In this document: positions 1 to 5,354 of the stretch, in pieces
How the letters are laid out: every line of letters starts with the position of its first letter
How positions within the stretch are numbered: the stretch's first letter is position 1
Assembly: GCA_036497785.1 (NCBI GenBank)
Contig: DASXIW010000207.1
Coordinates: 1 to 5,572 of the forward strand
Direction: 5' to 3'
DNA: 5,572 bases
Source: DASXIW01 sp036497785
GTDB taxonomy: Bacteria; Pseudomonadota; Alphaproteobacteria; Acetobacterales; Acetobacteraceae
Position numbers and translations under genes: made by a program
Notes under the pieces: model-generated
Told to the model about the DNA's origin: nothing
Databases searched by the model: none
What the model saw: only the letters and a program-made list of their open reading frames with translations

Positions 1-321
1 GCCAGCCGGGCCCGCAGCTTGACGCGGGGCGGGCGGTCGCGCCGGGCGGTGGCGGCGCATCTATTGGCGCGCGGGGTGAGCGGCGAGGCCTTGCGCGCGG
101 CATTGCCCGGCGATCCCGAGACCGAGCTGGCCGCCGCGCTGGCGCTGGCGCGGCGGCGGCGGATCGGGCCGTTTCGGGCCGGCGAGGCCGACGAGGACGG
201 GCGGCGCAAGGAGCTCGGCATGCTGGCGCGTGCCGGCTTCGCCCAGGACGTGGCAGCACGGGCGCTGGCGATGGACGCCGATGCGGCCGAGGCGCTGGTG
301 ATCGGGCTGCGCCGGGCATGA
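1..321 (+). CDS. recX: RecX-like regulatory protein, C-terminal part (5' end outside window)
   Basis: The frame is open from the first base, so about 106 C-terminal residues of a longer protein are visible; a TTG at 19 is probably not the true start. RecX proteins bind RecA filaments and modulate recombination and the SOS response in the cytoplasm. What supports the call is the helical, Arg/Ala-rich repeat pattern: an SRRAVAAHLLARGV segment near the start of the visible part, then ALALARRRRIGPFR, then LGMLARAGFAQDVAARAL. This resembles the tandem three-helix modules of alphaproteobacterial RecX, where a 'K/R-L-ArgAlaGlyPhe' module comes last. RecX proteins usually have 150-200 residues, so a third or more is missing to the left. 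The stop overlaps the azlC start by four bases (ATGA), suggesting translational coupling. RecX is a divergent family and the N-terminal module is not visible, so the call is moderate. Confidence 0.65.
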   Translation, partial: ASRARSLTRGGRSRRAVAAHLLARGVSGEALRAALPGDPETELAAALALARRRRIGPFRAGEADEDGRRKELGMLARAGFAQDVAARALAMDADAAEALVIGLRRA

Positions 322-1034
322 CGGCGGAGGCGCCGGTGGTGTTCACCCGTGCCGGGGTGCTGCGTGGCATCCGCGAGAGCGTGCCGGTGCTGCTGGGGCT
401 GGCGCCGTTTGGGCTGGTGGCGGGGATATTGGCGCAGGGGGCGGGGCTGAGCCTGGCCGGCTGCACGCTGATGAGCGGCATGGTATTCGCAGGCTCGGCG
501 CAGTTGGTGGCGCTGTCGGGATGGGGGCATCCGGTGCCGGTGCTGTCGGTGACGCTGGCGGCCTTCGTCGTGAATCTGCGGCTGGCGCTGATGGGGCCGG
601 TGCTGGCGCCGTGGCTGGACCGGCTGCGGGGCTGGCGGCTATGGGGCAGCCTGTTCGTGATGACCGACCAGAATTGGGCGCAATGCGTGGCCGACATGAA
701 TGCGGGCGGGCGCGATGCCGGCACGCTGTTCGGCAGCGGCGTGGCGCTTTGGGCGATGTGGGTGGTGACCAGCGCCGCCGGGTATGTCGCCGGGGGATTG
801 CTGCGGCCGCCGCCCGGCCATCCCGTGTTTTTTGCGGCCCTGGCGGCGTTCGTGGCGTTTCTGGTGACGATGTGGCGCGGGCGCGCCGATTTGCTTCCTT
901 GGGTGGTGGCAGGGGCGGTGGCGCTGGCGATCTCGCGCCTGCTGCCCGGTACATCCTGGCATGTCGTGGGCGGGGCGCTGGCCGGCAGCCTGGCGGCGGG
1001 GCTGCGCGATCATTATCGCCGGGGCGCGGGCTGA
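318..1034 (+). CDS. azlC: AzlC family branched-chain amino acid exporter, large subunit
   Basis: This is a 238-residue polytopic inner-membrane protein of the AzlC (LIV-E) family. With a small AzlD partner it exports branched-chain amino acids; in Bacillus subtilis the pair gives 4-azaleucine resistance. Family hallmarks seen: an N-terminal amphipathic stretch followed by VLLGLAPFGLVAGILA (residues 24-39), the signature MVFAGSAQ (55-62), VVNLRLALMGP (84-94) and TDQNWA (116-121). Further hydrophobic segments lie at about 138-160, 169-186 and 193-210. The length is normal for the family. The ATG at 318 overlaps the stop of the RecX-like gene, and the stop overlaps the azlD start by one base (TGATG), so the two subunits should be made in a coupled way. 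The exported substrate is inferred from the family; AzlCD homologues may carry other small amino acids. Confidence 0.93.
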   Translation: MTAEAPVVFTRAGVLRGIRESVPVLLGLAPFGLVAGILAQGAGLSLAGCTLMSGMVFAGSAQLVALSGWGHPVPVLSVTLAAFVVNLRLALMGPVLAPWLDRLRGWRLWGSLFVMTDQNWAQCVADMNAGGRDAGTLFGSGVALWAMWVVTSAAGYVAGGLLRPPPGHPVFFAALAAFVAFLVTMWRGRADLLPWVVAGAVALAISRLLPGTSWHVVGGALAGSLAAGLRDHYRRGAG

Positions 1035-1348
1035 TGCCGGGCTGGCTTGCTGTCAGCGGTTCCGACCTGGTGGCTATTCTGGGCATGGCCTTGGCCACCT
1101 ATGCCTGCCGGGGCGGCGGTTACTGGCTGTTCCGGCAGATCCGGCCGACGCCGCTGCTGCGGGCGGTGCTCGGCTACATCCCCGGCACGCTCTTCGTCAG
1201 CTTTGTGGTGCCGCCGGTGCTGTCCGGCGGGTGGCAGCCTTTGGCGGGGGCGGCGGCCACGGTGGCCGTGATGCTGGCCACGGGCAGCCTATTCTGGGCG
1301 ATCGTGGCGGGCACCGGGGCGGCCTGGGCGGTGTGGGCGTTCATTTGA
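1034..1348 (+). CDS. azlD: AzlD family branched-chain amino acid exporter, small subunit
   Basis: This is a 104-residue, very hydrophobic protein, the small subunit of the AzlCD exporter. The family pattern is clear: AILGMALATYACRGGGYWL (residues 14-32) with the conserved Thr-Tyr...Arg, then LLRAVLGYIPGTLFVSFVVP (41-60) with the conserved Ile-Pro, then two more membrane segments at about 70-85 and 87-103. The ATG at 1034 shares its A with the azlC stop codon, which fixes the start without needing a separate ribosome binding site. The same frame is open upstream to 521, but that part lies inside azlC and codes for Gly/Arg-rich nonsense. The stop codon (1346-1348) falls at the first bases of a perfect inverted repeat, so the last codon or two may have been altered by that element, although the length is normal for AzlD. 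Confidence 0.9.
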   Translation: MPGWLAVSGSDLVAILGMALATYACRGGGYWLFRQIRPTPLLRAVLGYIPGTLFVSFVVPPVLSGGWQPLAGAAATVAVMLATGSLFWAIVAGTGAAWAVWAFI

Positions 1349-1399
1349 TACCAACCGCCTGAAATGATGACCCTTCCATCATTTCAGGCGGTTGGTATC
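1347..1399. repeat. Perfect 23-bp inverted repeat overlapping the azlD stop
   Basis: The left arm is 1347-1369 and the right arm 1377-1399, pairing without a mismatch around a 7-base loop (ACCCTTC). The arms begin GATACCAACCGCC and end GGCGGTTGGTATC. The azlD stop codon TGA uses the first two bases of the left arm. The outer part of the stem is GC-rich and the inner part AT-rich, and no T-run follows the right arm (GCGCGGGG follows), so it is not a canonical intrinsic terminator, though the RNA hairpin could still end or protect the azl transcript. The length, perfection and position just at a gene end resemble dispersed extragenic palindromes or small non-autonomous elements. Only one copy is in this window, so dispersal is an inference. 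Confidence 0.85.
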
Positions 1400-1425
1400 G
1401 CGCGGGGATGGTGGGGCGGCCGCCG

Positions 1426-1486
1426 GTATGATTATCTCCGAATTTAAGCAATAATTTGCGGCGGCTGCGGTGTGTTGTTGATATGG
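1426..1486 (+). promoter_or_regulatory. Possible promoter region of the CHAP lipoprotein gene
   Basis: Between the palindrome and the gene at 1497 lies a stretch that is clearly richer in A and T than its surroundings, mainly 1426-1457. It contains TATGAT (1427-1432) and AATAAT (1450-1455), each one base from the TATAAT -10 consensus. No convincing -35 hexamer sits at the right distance from either, so only the region, not a precise promoter, is supported. A start of transcription here is expected because the preceding palindrome and the 148-base gap separate this gene from azlD. Confidence 0.25.
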
Positions 1487-1496
1487 TGACTCCGCC

Positions 1497-2090
1497 ATGC
1501 CCCGTATTGTGCCGATATCGCTGCGTCTGGTCCTGTTTTGCGCCCTGGCGGCGGCGCTTTCGGCCTGCGCCGGGGGCCGTGCGCCCGGTGGCGGCGGCGG
1601 TGGGCCGCGTTATGCCGGGCTGAGTTGCGCGCCCTTCGCCCGGGAGCTGTCCGGCATCGCCCTGTACGGCGATGCGGCGGGGTGGTGGGATGCGGCGGCC
1701 GGCCGCTACAAGCGCGACGATCGGCCGATGGTGGGCGGGGTGCTGGTGTTCCGCCCCTCCGGCCGGTTGCCGGAGGGGCATGTCTCGGTCGTGTCCCGCG
1801 TAATGGGGGCGCGGCAAATTCTGGTGATGCAGGCCAATTGGCTGCCGGAGGAACTGGACCAGGACCAGCTGGTGGTGGACGTGTCGCCGGACAATGACTG
1901 GACCGCGGTGCGGGTGTGGTACCCGCCGGTGAACCAGCTGGGCAGCTTCACCTATGCCACCTATGGCTTCATCCTGCCGCCCCGGCCGGCAAGTTATGCG
2001 GAACTGGTCCGGGCCGTGCGGCCGGCGGCGTATTACGCGGTGAATGGCGGCGGACGGCAGGCGCCGCGGGCGCGGCTGGTGGGGGGATAG
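1497..2090 (+). CDS. CHAP domain lipoprotein, probable peptidoglycan amidase/peptidase
   Basis: This is a 197-residue secreted protein. Residues 5-23 form a lipoprotein signal peptide ending in the lipobox LSAC, with lipidation expected on Cys24; the next residue is Ala, so outer-membrane anchoring is likely. A Gly-rich linker with six glycines in a row (31-36) leads to a CHAP domain at about 40-116. CHAP proteins are Cys/His amidohydrolases that usually cut peptidoglycan amide bonds. The probable catalytic residues are Cys44 (LSCAPFAR), His95 (PEGHVSVVS) and Asn114 (QANW). The block GDAAGWWDAAAGRY (59-71) and VGGVLVFRPSGRL between them are typical of the proteobacterial type. About 80 C-terminal residues follow with no recognised domain. 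The ATG at 1497 is chosen because the signal peptide begins at once; no good Shine-Dalgarno sequence is seen. It appears to be monocistronic. The substrate is inferred. Confidence 0.85.
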   Translation: MPRIVPISLRLVLFCALAAALSACAGGRAPGGGGGGPRYAGLSCAPFARELSGIALYGDAAGWWDAAAGRYKRDDRPMVGGVLVFRPSGRLPEGHVSVVSRVMGARQILVMQANWLPEELDQDQLVVDVSPDNDWTAVRVWYPPVNQLGSFTYATYGFILPPRPASYAELVRAVRPAAYYAVNGGGRQAPRARLVGG

Positions 2091-2171
2091 GAGGGGGCGC
2101 CACGCGCCGTATGCGAGCCGGGCAGCGCTTCTTTTGTTGCGGGCCGCGCGCATTTGGTTTCACGTGCGGTC

Positions 2172-2951
2172 ATGTCGATCCTCGCCGCGATCCTTGTCAT
2201 TTTTGGCAGTTCGCTGGTCGCGATCCTGATCAGCATCGTGGTTCGCCGGACGATCCGGCTGGACCTGCGGCGGCGTCACCAGGAGGTGGGGAGCACCGTA
2301 TTCCTGCAGATCGGCGTGATGTTCGCCGTGCTGCTCGCCTTCGTGTTCAGCGAGGCGTTCACCGAATATAACGCCGCGGCACAGGCCATTAACGCGGAAT
2401 GCGGCGATCTGCACGGCGCCGCCATGCTGGCGCATGACCTGCCGGCGGGAATGGGCGACAGGATCAACGGGGCGATCGCGACCTATGTCGCCACCGTCAT
2501 CAACGTCGAGTGGCCGGACATGGCGCGGCAGCGGGAGAGCCTGCGGGCGGATGAGGATATTCACGCGGTGCTGGATGCGATCGCGCAGGCCGAGGTCGAA
2601 CGGCGGCAGGATGTTTCCGTGCGGGACCAGATTCTGACCCTGATGGCCGACGCGCATGCCCAGCGCGAGACGCGGCTGTTTCAGATGAAGAATGGCGTGC
2701 CGCCGCTGCTTTGGGCGTTGTTGATCGCGTTCGGCCTGGTGCTGGCGGCCTTCGTCATCAGCGCGGGGATAGACAGCATGATGGGGCAGGTGCTGTTCAG
2801 CGGCTTATTCGCGGGGTGCACGGCGCTGATCCTGGTCATGATCCGGATGCTGGACTATCCGTTTCAGGGAGCGCTGGCGCTGCGCCCGGACGATTTCGCG
2901 GGAACGCTGGCCAAGGTATCCGGGCTGGTTGGCCGGATCGGCGGCATCTGA
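2172..2951 (+). CDS. DUF4239 (bestrophin-like) membrane protein
   Basis: This is a 259-residue membrane protein of unknown function. It shows the DUF4239 layout: two N-terminal membrane helices (about 2-24 and 44-62), a soluble helical middle part (about 63-175), and two C-terminal helices (about 178-199 and 205-226). Family-type motifs are FGSSLVAILISIVVRR near the start, LLAFVFSEAFTEYNAAAQAI (54-73), the Tyr...GluTrpPro block YVATVINVEWPDM (105-117), and MLDYPFQGALALRPDDF (226-242) after the last helix. DUF4239 is described as related in shape to bestrophin channels, but no transported ion or role can be read from the sequence. The ATG at 2172 is preferred because the first helix begins right there; a TTG at 2154 would add six residues (starting Met-Val-Ser-Arg) with no better ribosome binding site. 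It lies 81 bases after the CHAP gene, so co-transcription with it is possible but unproven. Confidence 0.82.
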   Translation: MSILAAILVIFGSSLVAILISIVVRRTIRLDLRRRHQEVGSTVFLQIGVMFAVLLAFVFSEAFTEYNAAAQAINAECGDLHGAAMLAHDLPAGMGDRINGAIATYVATVINVEWPDMARQRESLRADEDIHAVLDAIAQAEVERRQDVSVRDQILTLMADAHAQRETRLFQMKNGVPPLLWALLIAFGLVLAAFVISAGIDSMMGQVLFSGLFAGCTALILVMIRMLDYPFQGALALRPDDFAGTLAKVSGLVGRIGGI

Positions 2952-2954
2952 CCG

Positions 2955-2986
2955 GCCGCGTGCGCTGCTGTACTGGCGTGCGCGGC
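2955..2986 (+). terminator. Stem-loop just after the DUF4239 gene, weak terminator candidate
   Basis: Three bases after the stop codon, GCCGCGTGCGC (2955-2965) can pair with GCGTGCGCGGC (2976-2986) as an 11-bp stem in RNA, with two adjacent G-U pairs and a 10-base loop. Its position directly behind the stop fits a terminator or a 3'-end stabilising hairpin. The next bases are AAATTCGGG, with no U-tract, so canonical intrinsic termination is doubtful. In DNA this GC-rich, such stems also arise by chance. Confidence 0.3.
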
Positions 2987-3086
2987 AAATTCGGGCTACC
3001 CAGTTGCCAAACATCGCTTGCGCCGGATCGGCGGACGGGCCATGTCCTGAGTTTGGGGTCCTGGGTTCGGGGTGGTTCGCCCGGTT

Positions 3087-3092
3087 GGAGGG
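3087..3092 (+). promoter_or_regulatory. Strong ribosome binding site of tatA
   Basis: GGAGGG lies four to five bases before the ATG at 3097. It is the clearest Shine-Dalgarno sequence in the window and fixes the tatA start, in spite of an open frame that runs upstream to 2929. Confidence 0.75.
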
Positions 3093-3096
3093 AATA

Positions 3097-3345
3097 ATGG
3101 GTAGTTTCAGCATTTGGCACTGGCTGATCGTGTTGCTGGTCGTGATGCTGCTGTTCGGCAGCGGCAAGGTCAGCAATCTGATGGGCGATTTTGCCAAGGG
3201 CATCAAGGCGTTCAAGAAGAACATGGCGGAAGACAGCGATGCTTCCATGGAAGCCAGCGCCGAGAAGCCGTCTGGCACGTTGTCGCCGCCAGGTCCTGGC
3301 GCGCAGACGGGCGCCACGCAGTCTTCGGCCGTCCACCGCAGCTGA
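3097..3345 (+). CDS. tatA: Sec-independent protein translocase subunit TatA (or TatE-like)
   Basis: This is an 82-residue single-pass inner-membrane protein of the TatA family, which assembles into the export pore for folded proteins carrying twin-arginine signals. The classic order is present: a short polar N-terminus (MGSFSIWHW), one membrane helix (about 6-20), the Phe-Gly hinge at 20-21, an amphipathic helix SGKVSNLMGDFAKGIKAFKK (22-41), and a flexible polar, Pro/Gly/Ser-rich tail. The pattern LLFGSGKVSNLMGDFAKGIKAFKKNM fits TatA better than TatB, which is usually longer with a more acidic extended helix. The start is set by the strong ribosome binding site. No tatB or tatC follows: the next gene, 56 bases on, is mtnB. 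It may be the genome's only TatA encoded away from tatBC, or an additional TatE-type copy. The sequence here cannot tell which. Confidence 0.92.
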   Translation: MGSFSIWHWLIVLLVVMLLFGSGKVSNLMGDFAKGIKAFKKNMAEDSDASMEASAEKPSGTLSPPGPGAQTGATQSSAVHRS

Positions 3346-3401
3346 GGCGGGACGCTTAAGGCAGCGCCGGGCGGAGCGGTCCGGTGGATGAGGTGACGAC
3401 G

Positions 3402-4052
3402 ATGGCCTCTGGGGCCTCTGTGGCCTCCGGCGACGCGGCGCCGGGGGTGATGCCGTCTTGGGCGATCGAGGCGATCGTTCAGGCTGGGCGGCGCATGGAT
3501 GCGCGTGGCTGGGTGCCGGCCACGGCCGGCAATATCAGCGTGCGGCTGGACGCGGCGCGCATCGCCATCACCCGCAGCGGCGGGCATAAGGGCTTTCTGG
3601 ATGCGGGCATGGTGATGCAGGTGGATCTGCATGGCCAGGCGCTGACGCCGGGGGCGCGGCCGAGTGCCGAGACGCTGCTGCATTGCCAGCTTTACCGACT
3701 GTTTCCGCAGGTTGGCGCCGTGGTGCATGGGCATTCCGTGGCCGGAACCGTGCTGTCCATGGCGCAGGATGGGCCGATCCGGCTGGTGGGCTATGAGGTT
3801 TTAAAGGTTTTCGAGGGGCAGGCGACGCATGATGCGGCGCTGGATTTGCCGGTATTTGCCAATGATCAGAATATCGGCCGGCTGGCCGGTCTGACCGAGC
3901 CGGTTTTGCTGGCGGGCAGCCCGCTTGGCTATCTGATTCGCGGTCATGGGGTGTATATATGGGGCCCCGATATGGCCGTGGCGCTGGCCCGGCTGGAGGG
4001 GTTGGAGTTTCTGCTCGCCTGCGAGCTTGAAAGAAGGAAGCTGCGGTCATGA
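3402..4052 (+). CDS. mtnB: Methylthioribulose-1-phosphate dehydratase MtnB
   Basis: This is a 216-residue cytoplasmic enzyme of the class II aldolase/adducin fold. In methionine salvage it dehydrates 5-methylthioribulose-1-phosphate to 2,3-diketo-5-methylthiopentyl-1-phosphate (EC 4.2.1.109). Residues seen: GWVPATAGNISVRL (36-49) and SGGHKGF (59-65) for substrate/phosphate binding, the metal ligands His109 and His111 in VVHGHSVAG with His182 in IRGHGVYIWG, and Glu132 in GYEVLK as the probable catalytic acid/base by comparison with human APIP. The identity is supported by mtnD and mtnC directly downstream. The start is uncertain: ATG 3402 has GAGG eight bases upstream, GTG 3384 would add six residues, and ATG 3450 begins just before the conserved core. 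The stop overlaps the mtnD start (ATGA). An alternative would be another aldolase II enzyme, such as a fuculose-phosphate aldolase, but the neighbours argue against it. Confidence 0.92.
   Translation: MASGASVASGDAAPGVMPSWAIEAIVQAGRRMDARGWVPATAGNISVRLDAARIAITRSGGHKGFLDAGMVMQVDLHGQALTPGARPSAETLLHCQLYRLFPQVGAVVHGHSVAGTVLSMAQDGPIRLVGYEVLKVFEGQATHDAALDLPVFANDQNIGRLAGLTEPVLLAGSPLGYLIRGHGVYIWGPDMAVALARLEGLEFLLACELERRKLRS
3404..3430 (+). repeat. Three tandem 9-bp units at the mtnB N-terminus
   Basis: The units GGCCTCTGG, GGCCTCTGT and GGCCTCCGG follow each other directly after the mtnB ATG. They encode Ala-Ser-Gly, Ala-Ser-Val and Ala-Ser-Gly. They lie ahead of the folded core, in a stretch that is probably disordered, so copy number could vary without harming the enzyme. 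Confidence 0.7.
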
Positions 4053-4609
4053 GCCGGCTGAGGGTTTATCGTGACGATGCGCCTGGGGCGCCGATCCTGG
4101 TGACCGAGGACGAGGCGGCGATCCAGGCGGCGCTGCGCCCGATCGGGGTGCGGTTCGAGCGCTGGACCAGCCCGGTGACGCTGGCGCCGGAGGATTCCGC
4201 CGAGACGATATTGGCGGCGTACAAGCCCTATCTGGATGGGTTGATGGGCGAGACCGGGGCGGGGTCCGCCGACGTGATCAAGCTGACGCCGGATAATCCC
4301 AACGCGGCGGCGCTGCGCCAGAAATTCCTGGCCGAACACGTGCATTCCGAGGACGAGGTCCGGTTTTTCGTGCATGGCAGCGGCAATTTCATCATGCATG
4401 TGAACGGCCAGGTGTTCGACGCGCATTGCGTGCAGGGCGACCTGATCAGCGTGCCGGCGGGGACCAGGCACTGGTTCGATGCGGGCGAGGCGCCGTTTTT
4501 CACCGCGTTGCGTGTGTTCAGCGACCAGTCCGGCTGGGTGGCGCAATATACCGGCGAAACCATTGCCGAGCGTTTCCCGGCCTCGATGCCTGCGCCTGCC
4601 TCACTCTGA
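4049..4609 (+). CDS. mtnD: Acireductone dioxygenase MtnD
   Basis: This is a 186-residue cytoplasmic cupin of the ARD family. It oxidises 1,2-dihydroxy-3-keto-5-methylthiopentene with O2. With Fe(II) the products are 4-methylthio-2-oxobutanoate (the methionine precursor) and formate; with Ni(II) the enzyme takes an off-pathway route that releases CO. The metal site is intact: His97 and His99 in EHVHSEDEVRFFVHGSG, Glu103 in the same motif, and His141 in VPAGTRHWFD, matching the His-His-Glu-His set of the Klebsiella enzyme almost residue for residue. The length is normal (about 180). The start overlaps the mtnB stop by four bases, and mtnC begins ten bases after its own stop, so the three genes should be one transcript. 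Which metal is used in this organism cannot be seen. Confidence 0.95.
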   Translation: MSRLRVYRDDAPGAPILVTEDEAAIQAALRPIGVRFERWTSPVTLAPEDSAETILAAYKPYLDGLMGETGAGSADVIKLTPDNPNAAALRQKFLAEHVHSEDEVRFFVHGSGNFIMHVNGQVFDAHCVQGDLISVPAGTRHWFDAGEAPFFTALRVFSDQSGWVAQYTGETIAERFPASMPAPASL

Positions 4610-4619
4610 CGGGGCGGGT

Positions 4620-5318
4620 GTGAGCGCGCTGCCGCCCGGGGCGGTGCTGACGGACATTGAGGGGACGACGACGCCGATCTCGTTCGTGCGCGACGTGCTG
4701 TTTCCGTTCGCGCGCGAAAGGCTGCCGGGTTTTCTGGCCGCCCGCGCGGAGGATGCGGCAGTGGCGGGGGAACTGGCCGAGACGCGGCGCCTGGCGCCGG
4801 GCAAGCCGGAGCTGGAGACGCTGCTGGGCTGGATGGCGGCCGACGCCAAGATGACGCCGCTGAAGGCGCTGCAGGGCATGATCTGGCATGAGGGGTATCT
4901 GGACGGCTCCTTGGCCGGGCGGATCTATCCCGATGTGCCGCCGAGCCTGCGGCGCTGGTCGCAGGCGGGTTTGCGGCTGTACGTGTATTCCTCCGGCTCG
5001 GTCGAGGCGCAAAGGCTGATCTTCGGGCATTCCGACGCGGGCGATCTGGCCCGGCTGTTTAGCGGCTTCTTCGATACCCGCGTGGGCGGCAAGCGGGAGC
5101 CGGAAAGCTATGGTCGGCTGGCGATCGGGCTGGGGCTGCCGCCGATCGCCATATTGTTTCTGTCCGACGTGGAGGCGGAGCTGGACGCGGCCGCTGCGTC
5201 CGGCATGCGGACATGCCAGCTGGTGCGGCCGGAGGACGGGACCGTGCCGTCCGAACGGCACCCGCACGCAGCGGATTTTCCCGGCGTGGCGGCGCTTATG
5301 GGGTTGCCGGCGCGATAG
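4620..5318 (+). CDS. mtnC: Enolase-phosphatase E1 MtnC
   Basis: This is a 232-residue HAD-superfamily enzyme. It acts twice: it enolises 2,3-diketo-5-methylthiopentyl-1-phosphate, then removes the phosphate to give the acireductone used by MtnD (EC 3.1.3.77). HAD motifs in order: motif I DIEGTTTPISFVRDVLFPFA (residues 12-31) with nucleophile Asp12 and Glu14; motif II YSSGSVEAQ (123-131); Lys158 in VGGKREPESY (motif III); and LSDVEAELDAA (181-191) with Asp184 (motif IV). The DIEGTT form is specific to E1 rather than to general HAD phosphatases. The start is taken as GTG 4620 because it lies ten bases after the mtnD stop and close to motif I; the frame stays open upstream to 4479, but only as a shadow inside mtnD. 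The ribosome binding site is poor (GGGGCGGG just upstream), so coupling to mtnD translation is likely. Confidence 0.94.
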   Translation: MSALPPGAVLTDIEGTTTPISFVRDVLFPFARERLPGFLAARAEDAAVAGELAETRRLAPGKPELETLLGWMAADAKMTPLKALQGMIWHEGYLDGSLAGRIYPDVPPSLRRWSQAGLRLYVYSSGSVEAQRLIFGHSDAGDLARLFSGFFDTRVGGKREPESYGRLAIGLGLPPIAILFLSDVEAELDAAAASGMRTCQLVRPEDGTVPSERHPHAADFPGVAALMGLPAR

Positions 5319-5332
5319 GAAGATAAGGAAGG

Positions 5333-5349
5333 CCAAGGCTCTGCCCTGG
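5333..5349 (+). repeat. First hairpin of an extragenic double-hairpin element
   Basis: CCAAGGC (5333-5339) pairs with GCCCTGG (5343-5349) around a TCT loop, with one A-C mismatch. It sits six bases before the stronger hairpin at 5355-5376. The combined pattern, 'ccAAGGCTCTGCCCTGGacccgc' followed by a GGGGC/GCCCC stem, resembles short palindromic elements that recur between genes in Acetobacteraceae. That resemblance is from memory and not verified here. Confidence 0.45.
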
Positions 5350-5354
5350 ACCCG

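Noticed and set aside
521..1033. Upstream extension of the azlD frame
   Set aside because: It lies wholly inside azlC in another frame and encodes Gly/Arg/Ala-rich sequence; the AzlD similarity begins only at 1034.
343..1098. Minus-strand open frame (251 codons) opposite azlC
   Set aside because: The translation is Pro/Arg/Ala low-complexity and azlC on the + strand has clear family motifs.
2096..2108. GGCGC-CAC-GCGCC stem after the CHAP gene as a terminator
   Set aside because: The stem has only five pairs with a three-base loop and no T-run, which is unremarkable in DNA this GC-rich.
2929..3096. Upstream extension of the tatA frame
   Set aside because: The strong ribosome binding site at 3087-3092 and the typical TatA N-terminus fix the start at 3097.
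3346..3401. Possible SAM or other riboswitch ahead of mtnB
   Set aside because: The 56-base gap is too short for a known SAM riboswitch class with its expression platform and shows no paired-element pattern.
2805..3734. Long minus-strand open frame (309 codons) across the DUF4239 end, tatA and the mtnB start
   Set aside because: It runs antisense to two well-supported genes, its product is Arg/His/Pro-rich without any domain, and such frames are common opposite GC-rich coding DNA.
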